A stretch of 64,000 nucleotides of DNA. Source: Dermacentor variabilis (lineage: Eukaryota; Arthropoda; Arachnida; Ixodida; Ixodidae). Of this stretch, positions 24,475 to 36,003 are shown piece by piece. Below the pieces are notes generated by a model. That model was not told the DNA's origin. It did not search any database and was given only the letters and a program-made list of their open reading frames with translations. The stretch is from positions 103,278,122 to 103,342,121 of the forward strand of contig NC_134570.1 in the NCBI RefSeq assembly GCF_050947875.1. The letters run 5' to 3'. How positions within the stretch are numbered: the stretch's first letter is position 1; every line of letters begins with the position of its first letter. Made by a program: the position numbers and the translations under genes.

Positions 24475-26990
24475 ATGTGAACCTGGCAACGTTTAACGCT
24501 AGAACGTTATCTAGTGAGGCGAGTCTAGCAGTGCTATTGGAGGAATTATAGGACAGTAAATGGGATATAATAGGGCTCAGTGAAGTTAGGAGGACGAAAG
24601 AAGCATATGCAATGCTAAAAAGCGGGCGCGTGCTGTGCTACCGGGGCTTAGCGGAGAGACGAGAACTAGGAGTCGGATTCCTGACTAATAAGGATATAGC
24701 TGGTAATATACAGGAATTCTATAGCATTAACGAGAGGGCGGCAGGTGTTGTGAAACTTATTAGGAGGTACAAATTGAAGGTCGTACAGGTCTACGCCCCT
24801 ACATCTAGTCATGATGACCAGGAACTCGAAAGCGTCTGTGAAGACGTGGTATCGATGATGGATAAAGTCAAAACAAAAAACAGTATACTCATGGGCGACT
24901 TCAATGCCACGGTAGGGAAGAAGCAGGCTGGAGACAAATCAGTGGGGGAATATGGCATCGGCTCTAGGAATAGCAGGGGAGAGCTATCAGTAGAGTTTGC
25001 AGAACACAATAATATGCGGATAATGAATACCTCCTTCCGCAAGCGGGATAGCCGAAAGTGGACGTGGAGGAGCCCGAATGGCGAGACTACAAATGAAATA
25101 GATTTGATAATCTGTGCTAACCCTGGCATCATACAAGATGTGGACGTGGTCGCCAAGGTGCGCTGCAGTGACCATAGGATGGTAAGAGCTCCAATTAGCC
25201 TAGACTTGAGGAGGGAACGTAAGAAACTGGTACATAAGAAGCCGATGAATCAGTTAGCGGTAAGAGGGAAAATAGAGGAATTCCAGATCAAGCTACAGAA
25301 CAGGTATTCGGCCTTAACTCAGGAAGAGGATCGCAGTGTTGCAGATAATAACAACAATTTTATGGGCATCATTAAGCAGTGTGCAATAGAAGTCGGTGGT
25401 TACTCCGTTAGACAGGATGCCAGTAAGCTATCGCAGGAGACGAAAAGTCTGATCAAGAAACGCCAATGTATGAAAGCCTCTAATCCTGCAGCTAGAGCAG
25501 AATTGGCAGAACTTTCCATGTTAATCACCAAGCGTAAGACAGCTGACATAAGGTAGTGTAATATGGATAGAATTGAACATGCTCTCAGGAACATGTTCCT
25601 CAGGAACAGAGGAAGCCTAAAAGCAGTGAAGAAGAAACTAGGAATAGGCAAGAATCAGATGTATGCGTTAAGAGACAATGACGGCAATATCATTATTAAT
25701 ATGGATGAGATAGTTAAAGTGGCTGAGGAGTTCTATGGAGATTTATACAGTACCAGTGGAACCCACGACGATAATGGAAGAGAGAATAGTCTAGAGGAAT
25801 TTGAAATCCCAGAACTAATGAAAGCCATGGAAGCGATGAAAAGGAGGAAGGCAGCTGGGGAGGATCAGGTAACAGCAGATTTGTTGAAGGATGGTGGGCA
25901 CATTGTTCTCGAAAAACTGGCCGCCCTGTATACGCAATGCCTCATGACTTCGAGCGTACTGGAATCTTGGAAGAACGCTAACATAATCCTAATCCATAGG
26001 AAAGAGGACGCCAAAGACTTAAAAATCATAGACCGATGAACTTAACGTCCGTTGCCTACAAAGTATTTACTAAGGTAATCGCAAACACAATCAGGCACAC
26101 CTTAGACTTCTGTCAACCAAAGGACCAGGCAGGATTCCGTAAAGGCCAATAAACAATACACCACATTCAAACTATGAATCGGGTGATAGAGAAATGTGCG
26201 GAATATAACCAACCCTTATATATATCGTTCATTGATTACGAGAAAGCGTTTGATTCAGTCGAAACCTCAGCAGTCATGGAGGCATTGCGGAATCAGGGTG
26301 TAGACGAGCCGTATGTAAAAATACTGAAAGATATAGAGCGGCTCCATCGCCACCGTAGTCCTCCATAAAGAAAGCAACAAAATCCCAATAAAGAAAGGCG
26401 TCAGCCAAAGAGATATGATCTCTCCAATGCTATTCACAGCGTGTTTGCAGGAGGTATTCAGAGACCTAGAGTGGCAAGAATGGGGGATAAGAGGTAATGG
26501 AGAATACCTTAGGAACTTGCGATTCGCTGATGATATTGCCTTGCTTAGTAACTCAGGGGACCAACTGCAATGCATGCTCACTGACCTGGAGAGGCAAAGC
26601 CGAAGGGCGGGTCGAAAAATTAATCTGCAGAAAACTAAAGTAATGTTTAACAGTCTCGGGAAGACAACAGCAGTTTACGATAGGTAGCGAGGCACTGGAA
26701 GTGGTGAGGGAATACATCTATTTAGGACAGGTAGTGACCGCGGAGCCGGATCATGAGACTGGAATAACCAAAAGAATAAGAATGGGCTGGGTGCGTTTAG
26801 CAGGCATTCTCAGATCATGAACAGCAGGTTGCCATTATCCTTCAAGAGAAAAGTGTAGAACAGCTGTGTCTTACCGGTACTCACGTATGGGGCTGAAACC
26901 TGGAGGCTTACGAAAAGGGTTCTACTTAAATTGAGGACGACGCAATGAGCTACGCAAAGAATGATAGGTGTAACGTTACGGGATAAGAAA
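24475..26990 (+). pseudogene. RTE-type endonuclease/reverse transcriptase pseudogene
   Basis: Endonuclease motifs in order: NARTL (about 24493), GLSEVRR, VQVYAPTS, MGDFNATVG, NEIDLIIC and CSDHRMV (about 25165). Reverse transcriptase motifs: KRRKAAGEDQ (about 25840), DQAGFRKGQ, FIDYEKAFDSV (motif A, about 26225), GVSQRDMISPMLF (motif B) and FADDIALL (motif C, about 26525). Lesions seen: in-frame TAG at 24549 and 25554, a frameshift near 26035, TAA at 26149, a frameshift near 26335, and another near 26685. The frame after 26690 (EYIYLGQVV) still matches the family's thumb region. The protein would nick DNA and prime reverse transcription of the element's RNA; this copy cannot. Confidence 0.8.
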
Positions 26991-27056
26991 AGAGCAGATT
27001 GGGTGAGGGAACAAACGCGAGTTAATGACACCTTAGTTAAAATCAAAAATGGGCTT

Positions 27057-27075
27057 GGGGGGGGGGGGGGGGGGG
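27057..27075 (+). repeat. G19 homopolymer
   Basis: Nineteen consecutive G inside the RTE-like LINE. Such runs are assembly-error prone and could be over- or under-called. Confidence 0.9.
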
Positions 27076-27304
27076 CGGATACCTAATCAGGAGGGAAGAT
27101 AACCGATGGTCATTAAGTGTTACGGACTGGATTCCTAGGGAATCGAAGCGTAGCAGGCGGTGGCAGAAAGATAGGTGGGCGGATGAGATTAAGAAGTTTG
27201 CAAGGACAACATGGCCACAATTAGTACATTACCGGGGTGGTTTGAGAAGTATGGGAGAGGCCTTTGCCCTGCAGTGGGCGTAACCAGGCTGATGATGATG
27301 ATGA

Positions 27305-29597
27305 GATACAACAACACCAGCCGAAAGGTAAACCCATGCTTCTTCTGAAAAAAGGCTTTCACGGAGCACCGCATGACGAGTTCTTGCCATTTACAAGGTA
27401 TTATGGCAATATCACGATGCTCATTCTTTGGTATTGCGTGTAACAAGTGCATCAATATTATCTTTCATTACATGGGGAATCTATAGTCGGTGACAACCTC
27501 AATATTATAAACAAGGCCCTTCTGCAAAAACGCAGCATACCTATCCTTCATCTTTGAGAGCGCCAAGCCAGGAGGAGTTCATTCACATTCATATACGATC
27601 AACAAGGGTCGTTTTTTATCTCTGATACCAAGCTGTAATACGTGTTTAAAACAGCATTTTTTCGGTACCCATCTGTGTTTTTGTCATCGCTTTCAGGATG
27701 AAACATGAATGTCTAGAAGGAAGCATATGGTTGAACCTTACCTCTAACAAAGATAGTGTTTTTGTTTGGAACAAGGAGCTTTTATTTTCTAGTTAGCCCC
27801 GCATGTACACTTAGCAAGAAAAGATTGCGGGGCACTACATTTCAGAAAAAGCTGAATATCTCCGCAACCTCACAGCGCTGTCTTGTATTTACGTTTCAGA
27901 ACTCGACTAGAATATGCTAAGAAGATTGCCGTACGGAGTTTTACTGGCTATCGCTATAGGTGGCTCGGGAATTGAATGTTTTTGGCGACCCCACAGTCCT
28001 TAAACTTTTGTCGCCAAGAGTACATTAGCAGAGCAACGTCAGTCAAGTGTGAGCTGGTTTCAGCTGGCCCTGCTCTCTTTCAGCGGTGAAGGGCAGGCGC
28101 GCAACATTTTTGTGTTTGCCGCTTGTTTGTCACCGATTTTAGCCGCTCAGGCTAAGAAATCAGCCTTTCTTCGTCGTACATAGCGCTCCCGCGCTTGAAG
28201 CACCTGGTTCTAATCATCCGTGAATGCATGCGCAAAGAAGCTTTTCTCAAGGCATCTGCCTTCTACCACTAGCTCATGCTTTTACCGCTAGTCTAACGGC
28301 GGTGGCAGGAGCTGCAGGAGCAATGCGTGGTGGCAGACGCCCCGCCGCAACGGCAATAAAGAGAGCCCACATAACAGGTCTTTCAAACGTATCCCCCTCC
28401 CCCCATCTCTATGTCTCTCGCACGCACGCACGCATGCACGCTGGTTTCTTACCCGAGGAATGCGCGTACAAAAAAAAACGAGGAGAGCAGATAGGAAATG
28501 GGAGGCGGTACGCATCGCGTAGTGCGCGCGAAGGCAGCCACGTCCTCGGGAAATGGTTATCCGAGGGGTATTAACAGCTGTCGTAAAACGATGTAACCGA
28601 CGACTAAAAATCGTGGCCTCACTGTGCGAGCGCGCGCGGGTTACTGCTCGGCGTCAATGTATGTAGCGGCGGCGCTCGTCCACCCCCCGCCCATCACTTT
28701 AGCGAGCCAATCACAGCTAAGAGAGTTGGACTTTCAGTGAGCTCCATGGCTGCGTCTATAACCTTTTTCTCGTTTCTAAAGTTTGTATGCGTCAATGAGT
28801 GTTTCAATCGATTCAAAGTGCAAGCTGTCATGAACGAAGGGGAACGCGTGCTTACATTCAAAAGTGGCCAATCCAGAGACTTATCCATACACCACTTCTG
28901 TGGTGAAAAAAATCCGTAGCACGAAGACATAGAAGTGAAGTACGTTTGAGGTTGCTGTGGAGTAATGTAGGAAGTCTACGAGTCGACAGTATTTGGGAAT
29001 CATTCTAGTGTAAGATAACACAGGTTCTGTTGCTACCTGTTGTTGAGCTAGTGATTTCGAGCTTTTTACTGTGCAGTAAGACGCGAAATAAGCTGAACTA
29101 ACACGAGCGCCATCCAAATAATATAGGCATACTTGGCAGAATCACAGATGCATTGGTACGTTAGTTATCGGAGACATATCACATTAAAAAGAAACACGAC
29201 CTTTGTATCAGTGATACGTGTGCGGCTCTGCGCTTATTGGATTTTGTTACCAATAGGCAATTTCAGAATTTCTCTTTGCCAATTCTAACTCCGTGATCTT
29301 ATTGCCAAGTGCCAATGTACTTGCGCACGTTCGCACCTTTTCTACGGATATGAAGCTTTCTACTATGAATGAACTTGGCAGGAAGTGACACTTACTTTAC
29401 CTTGTTTCGCGTCCTATAACTCCGTAATATTCGGGTGTGGTTCCTATGTGGAGTGTTGGCCCGAAGCAGGCAAGTACCCGCTTACGCCATCCTCGCCGAC
29501 CCTAATCTAAGCGGCGTCTAACACGCTTCCTGACACGTGCATGTTTCATTAAAAGAATAACAAATATTATTGCATTTTATCTTATCAAGTAATCCAG
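27305..29597. other. intergenic, nothing recognised
   Basis: No gene recognised. A CpG- and C-rich patch at about 28290-28690 includes short 'cgcacgcacgcacg' repeats; it could be a regulatory island or a repeat, and nothing in the sequence decides. Confidence 0.4.
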
Positions 29598-29725
29598 GGG
29601 CCCTATTCAAAGAATTTTTCTTATTCTAGAACTGTTCGGGAGAGAACATTTCAGACAGTCCTAATGCTGGACTTATTGTTAGCGAAGGCGTCCGGCCAAT
29701 GATAAATTGGGCCCCAGGCTTACAA
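29598..29725 (+). repeat. dispersed repeat copy
   Basis: Runs from 'gggccctattcaaagaa' to 'gataaattgggcccc'. Same family as 2250-2440 and 29865-30430 (shared 'cagtcctaatg', 'ttgttagcgaaggcgt', 'ggccaatg'). Confidence 0.5.
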
Positions 29726-29864
29726 GATCCGCATTCACGAAATAGCTTTCACACTTGATTTGTTGATCACTTCAAAATTAGGAAAATCGTGATGGCGACC
29801 ATGCCTTTAGCGAAGACAACCGGTCAATGAAAAATAGCACTTACAAACGAAAACATTTATTAAT

Positions 29865-30430
29865 GAAGTCCCAGGGTCCATAATCGAAAAAAAAAAACGT
29901 TCTTATGACAAAACTTTTTTGTAAAAGCCTGTTGCAGCCTATGGCGATGTTGGACATGTTATTGCTTAAGAATAGTAAGCTTTTCGGCTAGTTGGTTCGC
30001 CATATCTTGCAAAGGGGAGTGCAGAAGTGGTTCAGGAAAAGGAGACAAGGCAGGACAGACGCTCAATTGCAACCGACTTTATTTAGAGATAACAGACCAC
30101 CAGGAGTATTTTTGAGCAAGAACCGACTTCCAATTATATTGAACAAAAGCCAAAATTTCGCAGAGATCTTCCTTTATATGTTAGGATACAACCTTTTCTA
30201 AACCTTAAATTTGGTTCAACATAATTCGATGCCAGCGCATGCGCATAAGCGCTCCTGCATGATGGCCTACTTTCACGGAATACACAAAGTGGGAAGTAAG
30301 CGGCTTTCCTATTTTGTCTCCTCTTCCCGAACCACTTCTGCGCTTCCCTTTGCAAGATATTAGTGAAAGCGTCGGGCCAATGGCAGATAGCACTTACCAA
30401 CAAAAATATTTGTGAATTCGAGCCTAGGAA
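29865..30430 (+). repeat. dispersed repeat copy split by an inner element
   Basis: The left half (about 29870-29965, 'ccagggtccataatcgaaa' to 'ggacatgttattg') and right half (from about 30360, 'ttagtgaaagcgtcgggcc' to 'gtgaattcgagcc') match consecutive parts of 29598-29725. About 390 bp of unrelated DNA sits between them, so an element inserted into this copy. Confidence 0.5.
30003..30360. mobile_element. short element with about 50-bp inverted ends
   Basis: 'atatcttgcaaaggg' at the left edge and 'ccctttgcaagatat' at the right edge are inverted matches. The match extends inward to 'gcagaagtggttc..g' and 'gaggagacaa' with few mismatches. The inside has no coding capacity. This fits a MITE-like non-autonomous DNA element or two head-to-head repeat ends. 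It sits inside the split repeat at 29865-30430. Confidence 0.6.
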
Positions 30431-31095
30431 CTAGTTTCTTGCAGAAACAGCCGTTTTCTCAACATCTTCTAATATTGAAACAGAGATGTCCAGCGATATG
30501 TTGGGTTGCTCGTCCATGTGGAGGCGACTATCGAGCGAAAGGTTAAGGCTCAGAGAGTAGCCAATGACAGGGTTGCGTCGGATGACGTACACGCAGCATT
30601 GATATGCGCGCTTCTTTAGCGTTGTGTCTTCTTAGCCGCGTTGGTGACCGCGGCTGATATTCCGCTACAGCTATTATGCGCCGGTTCCTGCGGCTAGCAT
30701 CGGCGTCGGCGTCCTACCTCGTAATCGAACGAACGAGCACAGCGCAATTGAAACAACTAGAAACGGGCAATTAGAAACGCGAGAAGAGTGCGAGGAAGAA
30801 AGCGAAGGAGGAGGGTATGGCGAAAGCGTGAGAAGATATGTCTAATGCCGAGTTCGAGGGGCTCTCGGAGACGATGGCTACGAGATGGTGCCGCAGCAGC
30901 GCGCGTCGTTTGGGTGGAAACAAAGCGCTGCAGGAGCGGAGGTTGTCTGCGGCACCGGCAGCTATCAATAGCGCCAACGCGCCACCCACCCACTGCTTCT
31001 GGTGTCCTCCCGATTAGCGTGGCAGTCGCGCCACGCTTAGCTGCGTTTGCAACGAGCCGCACGAGACAGACTCTCCGCGCCAGCCACTACATTAC
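30431..31095. other. GC- and CpG-rich segment, unassigned
   Basis: From about 30590 to 31095 base composition becomes clearly GC- and CpG-richer than its neighbours, and overlapping ORFs are open on both strands (30788-31102 +, 30757-31062 -). No protein motif is recognised in either. It could be a repeat or a promoter-associated island. Confidence 0.4.
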
Positions 31096-32108
31096 GGAAT
31101 GAAAACGCGCGTACAGCGGCACTCATATTTCGCATTAGGAAATCTTGCAGTCGTCGGTGAATTTTTTCCCTTGTCACTTTGGCCAGCTACAATGCGCCTA
31201 TACAAGTTAGTCGCATTATTCAAGGAACAGCGCTTAAACATCTTGCGCTCATCGGAATGTAGTCGTGAAACTTGGGAATAGAACTCCCACCGTAGTACAC
31301 ATCTGTAGGACAAGTGTACCCAAACACGTCATAGAATTTTTACAGTTAGGGGCCCTTTTACGTCGCAGACAAGACTATTGTCTTACCACTGTGCCCGCGC
31401 TCAATGTAAAACGGCAGAACTTAGGACTGCGGTAGCTCTAGCTGCAAAATGCTGGAGTGTACATTGCCGCACATGCCACGAACACAGAAAGAAAATTCTA
31501 GGCAGCCACACTCGTCGCCTAGACCTTGAGAGCGCTTATCAACTTGTATGGAAACTGAACTTCACTGCATGTGTTCGTCAACTGTTAGAAGCGTAAATCT
31601 ACCCAAGGTCAGTCTTATCTTGAACCCTCAAAAGCGGGCGCACGCATTCATCGTATGTGATTTTTATGGCTTGCTTGGTTGCGGCTACTTTGTATGCATC
31701 CCTCCCACGGACAGCACAGAGTGAAGAGGCCGTCGATGACAAGCAGTTCATTTACCGTGAAGTAAAACAAAAAAGAAAGCTTTATTTAAGGTATCTGCTG
31801 TAAGCACCGTGTTGCGCCCGTTTATTTTCTGCTTTTTATGGTCATTATTGTTGTTTTCGTGCGGAGCGCAAGGATTTTTAACTATCGAGCTTGCTTATCG
31901 CCGAGGCAGGGCAGAATCTATGCAGCTTTATTTACATTTAGTTGACTCATCCTCTATTCCAGATGATTAGTCAATCGTCTGTTCATCCAGGTGTCTCTAT
32001 AACGCGACACTTTCGGCTCACCTTGCCCCCTCCGCTCACGACCCGAGGCACCTTTCTCCTGCTGCTGATTCTTTTTTCTAAACTTTGCTTTAGCGCCTCA
32101 ACCAAACG
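31096..32108. other. intergenic, upstream of the 32.2 kb gene
   Basis: No gene recognised. The right end is the upstream region of the gene starting at 32182. Confidence 0.45.
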
Positions 32109-32116
32109 TATAAAAG
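32109..32116 (+). promoter_or_regulatory. TATA box of the 32.2-33.2 kb gene
   Basis: TATAAAAG, 66 bases before the predicted ATG at 32182, matching the position of the box in the three paralogs. Confidence 0.7.
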
Positions 32117-32181
32117 CATGTGCTTCACGGTCGCTCTAGCAGATCTTCCTTGGAAGGCCTACAATCAAGAAACCGTCAACC

Positions 32182-33153
32182 ATGATAACCGTAAGTTCCG
32201 CAAAGACCTGTCATTTCCAGACATCCAGCACGAGCATTTCTCGCCTTTGAGCAGTCAGTTTGTCGGGCAAATTTCAAGCGTTCTTTCACTGGCTTTCGGT
32301 GCAACAGCGCTCGGACTCCGACTAACTGGAAAGGGGTTTTGAAGAGCTTCCTGAACTGCGTCCTCGCACATTTGCATGAGCTGAGTATACCTCGTTTATG
32401 AAGATGCTGATTATAAGGTTTATCATGCTAGAGTAAGAGCCGATTTGGAAATCTCACAATATCGCCCATCGGGCATGATTTCGTCGGTTAGTGGAAGCTA
32501 ATAGACACTTTTGACAGCTTGCCTACAGCATATTAGGCGAGAAAGTACTACACGATTGTTTAGAAGGTAGAGGGGAGGGGGGTGAGGGCAAGTGCATAAG
32601 CATGCAACTTTGTCACATGTAGTAGTTTTTCCCGATAACATCGCCGCTTGTGTGCGAGAGCCACTTGTGACCACAACTTTTCTCTCGCTGCATTTTTCGG
32701 CAACAATACGTCTCTCCATCCATGTCGCAGTTCTTCCTCGTCACTGCCCTGGCCAGTGCGGCCTTCGGTGACAGCGTCGCCACCATCGGCGTGCCACTGG
32801 CAGGCCTGGCAGCCGCTCCTTACGGGGCACCTGTCGTGTCCACCGCCGTGCACCACGCACCAACCGTGTCCGAAGCCTCCCACGTGACCAGCTTCGAGAC
32901 TCCTCAGCCGGGAGTCCCACACACCGTGGCGAGAGTATCGAGTTACACGCCCACCGCGGTCCGCGCAGTCCACGCCCCGATTCCCGCAGCGCTGACCGGC
33001 GCCGTACACGTGCCGGGTTACACCTACTTGGCGCGCTACAGCCACCGCTACGATGCCCAGCCGCTGCACTACCCATACGCTTACGGTGCGACCCCGTATG
33101 GAGTTGGCTACGGACAGAGGCTTGGCACCGTCGGATACGTCGGATACACATAG
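32182..33153 (+). CDS. secreted cuticle-like protein, subfamily B, single repeat unit, two exons
   Basis: Exon 1 is 32182-32190 (ATG ATA ACC, donor gtaagt). Exon 2 is 32731-33153 (acceptor ccatgtcgcag), phase 0, intron 540 bp. Product about 143 aa: signal peptide MITFFLVTALASAAFG, one copy of the 85-residue unit (PYGAPVVSTAVHHAP, SEASHVTSFETPQPGVPH, SSYTPTAV, GYTYLARYSHRY), then tail AQPLHYPYAYGATPYG and end VGYVGYT. A start at the ATG at 32722 would give an almost equal protein, but the conserved TATA, the nine-base exon and the splice sites favour the spliced form. It is the single-unit counterpart of the five-unit gene at 17505-19563. No chitin-binding RR motif seen. An ATTAAA at 33440-33445 is the first plausible polyadenylation signal. 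Confidence 0.8.
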
Positions 33154-35374
33154 AAATGCCAGGTGCAACTTTTGTTTGGTATCTGTCAAAGAAATAGTTA
33201 CTCATTGTCCATAACCGATACCGTGAAGCCCCGAATTTTTCAGTGATAACCGTGCAGGCACTTAGTATGTAGCCACCCAAACTTTATCCTGTTCAGTCAG
33301 TTCTTGTTTAATGGATGTGCAAATGTAAGGTTCAGAGTGTGATGCAAGTCAATGAATTGCCCTATCCATTTTTGTTTAGCATCATTGCCTATGCAGTGCA
33401 ATATTTATTTCGGTAAATTTTGTTCACTCGATTATTTTTATTAAAGTGTACGAATTGGGCATACATGAAGTGAAATTTGAAGCCGACCCCTAATCACTAT
33501 CACTGTCCAAATAATTGAGAAATTATTAATTGCTCTACCATTATGCAGTATGTCGCGTTCCAAGATATTGTGATTCCACAGTATTCTGATCCCACTGTAT
33601 GCGAAATACGGGCTCCTGTCTGAGTAACATACACACATATTCCCAGAAGCGACGAACACATGTGTTGTATTTCCTGCTTGTAGCTGACGCAGCGGCGGCT
33701 CTTTCTTTTAGTCTACGGAGCACCCACTTGTTAAGTACAAGTTACCGATGCTCATTTGAGCGCTTGAAGCCTTAAGTCATGGAACCTGATAACATGACTT
33801 GAAGACTGCAGCATCGGCATTACACGACGCGTACACATATAAGCAGACGCCGGTATCTTGTGGGGAGAATGTTGTACGTTTCATATGATTAGCGTTAAAC
33901 AGCATGCAAACTTTCCAATAACAGCATTCAGCTTTTGCATTCGATGCGCTGCTCCGGGCAAAAGTCTACGAGCTTGAGAATCAACACATTGATGTCTATT
34001 GGCACAAGAGCATAATATCTGGTTCCCTTATTGTACATTGTGCTGCAGTGAAACATATGTGGGATATATACGCAAAATTCACTGCGGTATCTCCAGTATG
34101 ACATTCGTCAACAAATAGCAATAATGCGTTTTCGTTTTCTGTCGTGTTCTCTTTTGCAGATTCATAAAGTGGAAGGAGGATCCCCGCGCAATCAACAGCT
34201 TGCTAGCTTCTCAGGCGACAACCACTCCGCACGAAGCATTGCAATAAATATTTGATGTCAAATATGTGTCGTCATATCCGCTATGATCTCAAATCGTTAT
34301 TGCTCGTCCTGCTCACAGCTTTGATGAAAATGCTTATGAACAGGCCTCATACAAAAAGCCGAAAATATAGCCCTCCCCCCCCCCCCCAAGAGAAAAGATA
34401 AGCCTGGTCGGGGCTTACTTGCTGCACTTTTGTCAAGAATCTTCCCTTAAAATAAGTTAGCAATGAAGAGCGAAACGGGCAAATGAAAAAAAAAAACATG
34501 GGTGCTGACTGACAACTCATTGTTTCATTACAACGACGGCATTATTACACACACATACAAATACACATGGCGCATACGAGTGGCACCCGTCATCAAAATC
34601 ATTTTCCATGTTCTGCGAGACCAAAGAATTTTGGCTTACACGCGAGGCAGAATCTTTATGTTCATGATTTGAAGGGGCTATTATTTCAAAATAGAACCTT
34701 GGTTTTCCTGAAGCCAATGTTTTGTTTCTGTTCCTTTATTGATTTCAAGTACACCATGCGTACAAGGCATAAACAAGACCAAAACTTGCAGTTCGGATAG
34801 CAGGAACGATACCAGTGAAGCGCCACCTTGGTATTGCTTAATGCATACACAAGGATTGCTTATGTTTTATATCTTCCTTATACCTCGGCACACATGTTCA
34901 GGCTCGTACGCATTATAGAGAAACAGCAACTTATAACAAGTATTTTATTCCAAAGTGGAATTGATTACATTTCCCATATACTGCCCCATGAAAATAATAC
35001 AAGAATTACTATAATGTAATCGGCAACGTCTACGTTACTTCCCTTCCAAACTTTATTAATGTTGAGGAAAAAAATTAAACAATCAGAAAGTTCTGAGCCC
35101 TTCCACTATGTGAAGATGGTAGACCAGAGATGCTTTATTGCTCAAGAGCTATAATAAGTTCTATATGCTGGTTATGGTATATTGGTTTAACAAAAGGACA
35201 AACATAATTTCGTTGTTTGCTTCGTCTTCATCTTTTATTTTTATTATTATGATTACTATATTTAAGAATTTATCTTCTCCACTTTTATTTGCTGCTGCTG
35301 TATTTTCATTTCTTTTTTTATTTTTTCAACTTTACCCATATACACTGATGTCCCTATACCCATTGTCATAGAAT
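33154..35374. other. intergenic, AT-rich
   Basis: No gene recognised. A C13 run lies at 34375-34387, and AT-rich 'ttattatt'-type tracts at about 35230-35330. Confidence 0.45.
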
Positions 35375-35562
35375 AGCTAGAAAGAAAACAACGACGACGA
35401 ACGCGCGAGTAGTGGCGCTCGCGCGTTTGCGCGGTTCGTACCCAGATTTTTTAACGGTCCTTTTTGAAAAAGTTCTACAAAACATATTTTTAAAAACATC
35501 TATTACCCTTGTGCCTGGGACCTCCTTGGGTCCCACGCGTGACAAGAGTAGTTCAAGTAGTT

Positions 35563-35890
35563 CATCATTGGCAGCGGCGACGGCACAGTGAACACCTATT
35601 AAGCGCGTTTTTCTGCTTGTGCAGCTTTCGGTGCTGGCCACCGGACATCGCGACACGTGCAAGAGCAACAAGGTCACCTGAGTCATCAAGTTTTCGATGC
35701 TGGCCGCCTGACATCGCGACACGTGCAAGAAAAACGTCACCTGAGTCATCGCGGTACCTGCGACCCTAGCGGCTGAGGCGGACACCAGAGTTCGTCGCTA
35801 CTTAAGGCGTGGAAGCTTCGACAGGCGGCATCATTGGCAGCGGCGACGGCACAGTGAACACCTATTAAGCGCGTTTTTCTGCTTGTGCAG
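35563..35890 (+). repeat. duplicated block in LINE 5' UTR
   Basis: A 62-bp block at 35563-35624 is repeated exactly at 35829-35890 ('catcattggcagcggcgacg' to 'ttttctgcttgtgcag'). Between them a second, shorter pair ('tgctggcc.cc.gacatcgcgacacgtgcaag') occurs at about 35632-35670 and 35697-35729. Repeated promoter monomers are known in some LINE 5' UTRs. Each 62-bp block ends in a polypyrimidine stretch plus CAG, like a splice acceptor. Confidence 0.85.
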
Positions 35891-36003
35891 GTCAGTATTT
35901 CTGTGCTTGAGCACTTTACCTTTGGTTTTGTTGCTTTGCTGTCGCTGCTGCCACATATATTCCGTGCCTTGTGTAAGCGTAGTTTTAGGAAGGTTCTGTT
36001 TTC

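Larger units (their letters stand above)
24232..27304 (+). mobile_element. decayed RTE-like LINE
   Basis: An AP-endonuclease domain is followed by a reverse transcriptase, and the element ends in (GAT)n at 27291-27304, a 3' microsatellite tail typical of the RTE clade. The segment 'ggcctttgccctgcagtgg' just before the tail looks like the conserved 3' UTR. The left boundary is uncertain: the tRNA-like segment at 24106-24195 may be part of the same unit. A run of 19 G interrupts the distal part at 27057-27075. Multiple stops and frameshifts make it immobile. Confidence 0.75.

Noticed and set aside
32560..33280. Minus-strand ORFs of 209 and 179 codons
   Set aside because: Antisense shadows of the gene at 32182-33153. 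The spliced plus-strand model has a TATA box, splice sites and a signal peptide.
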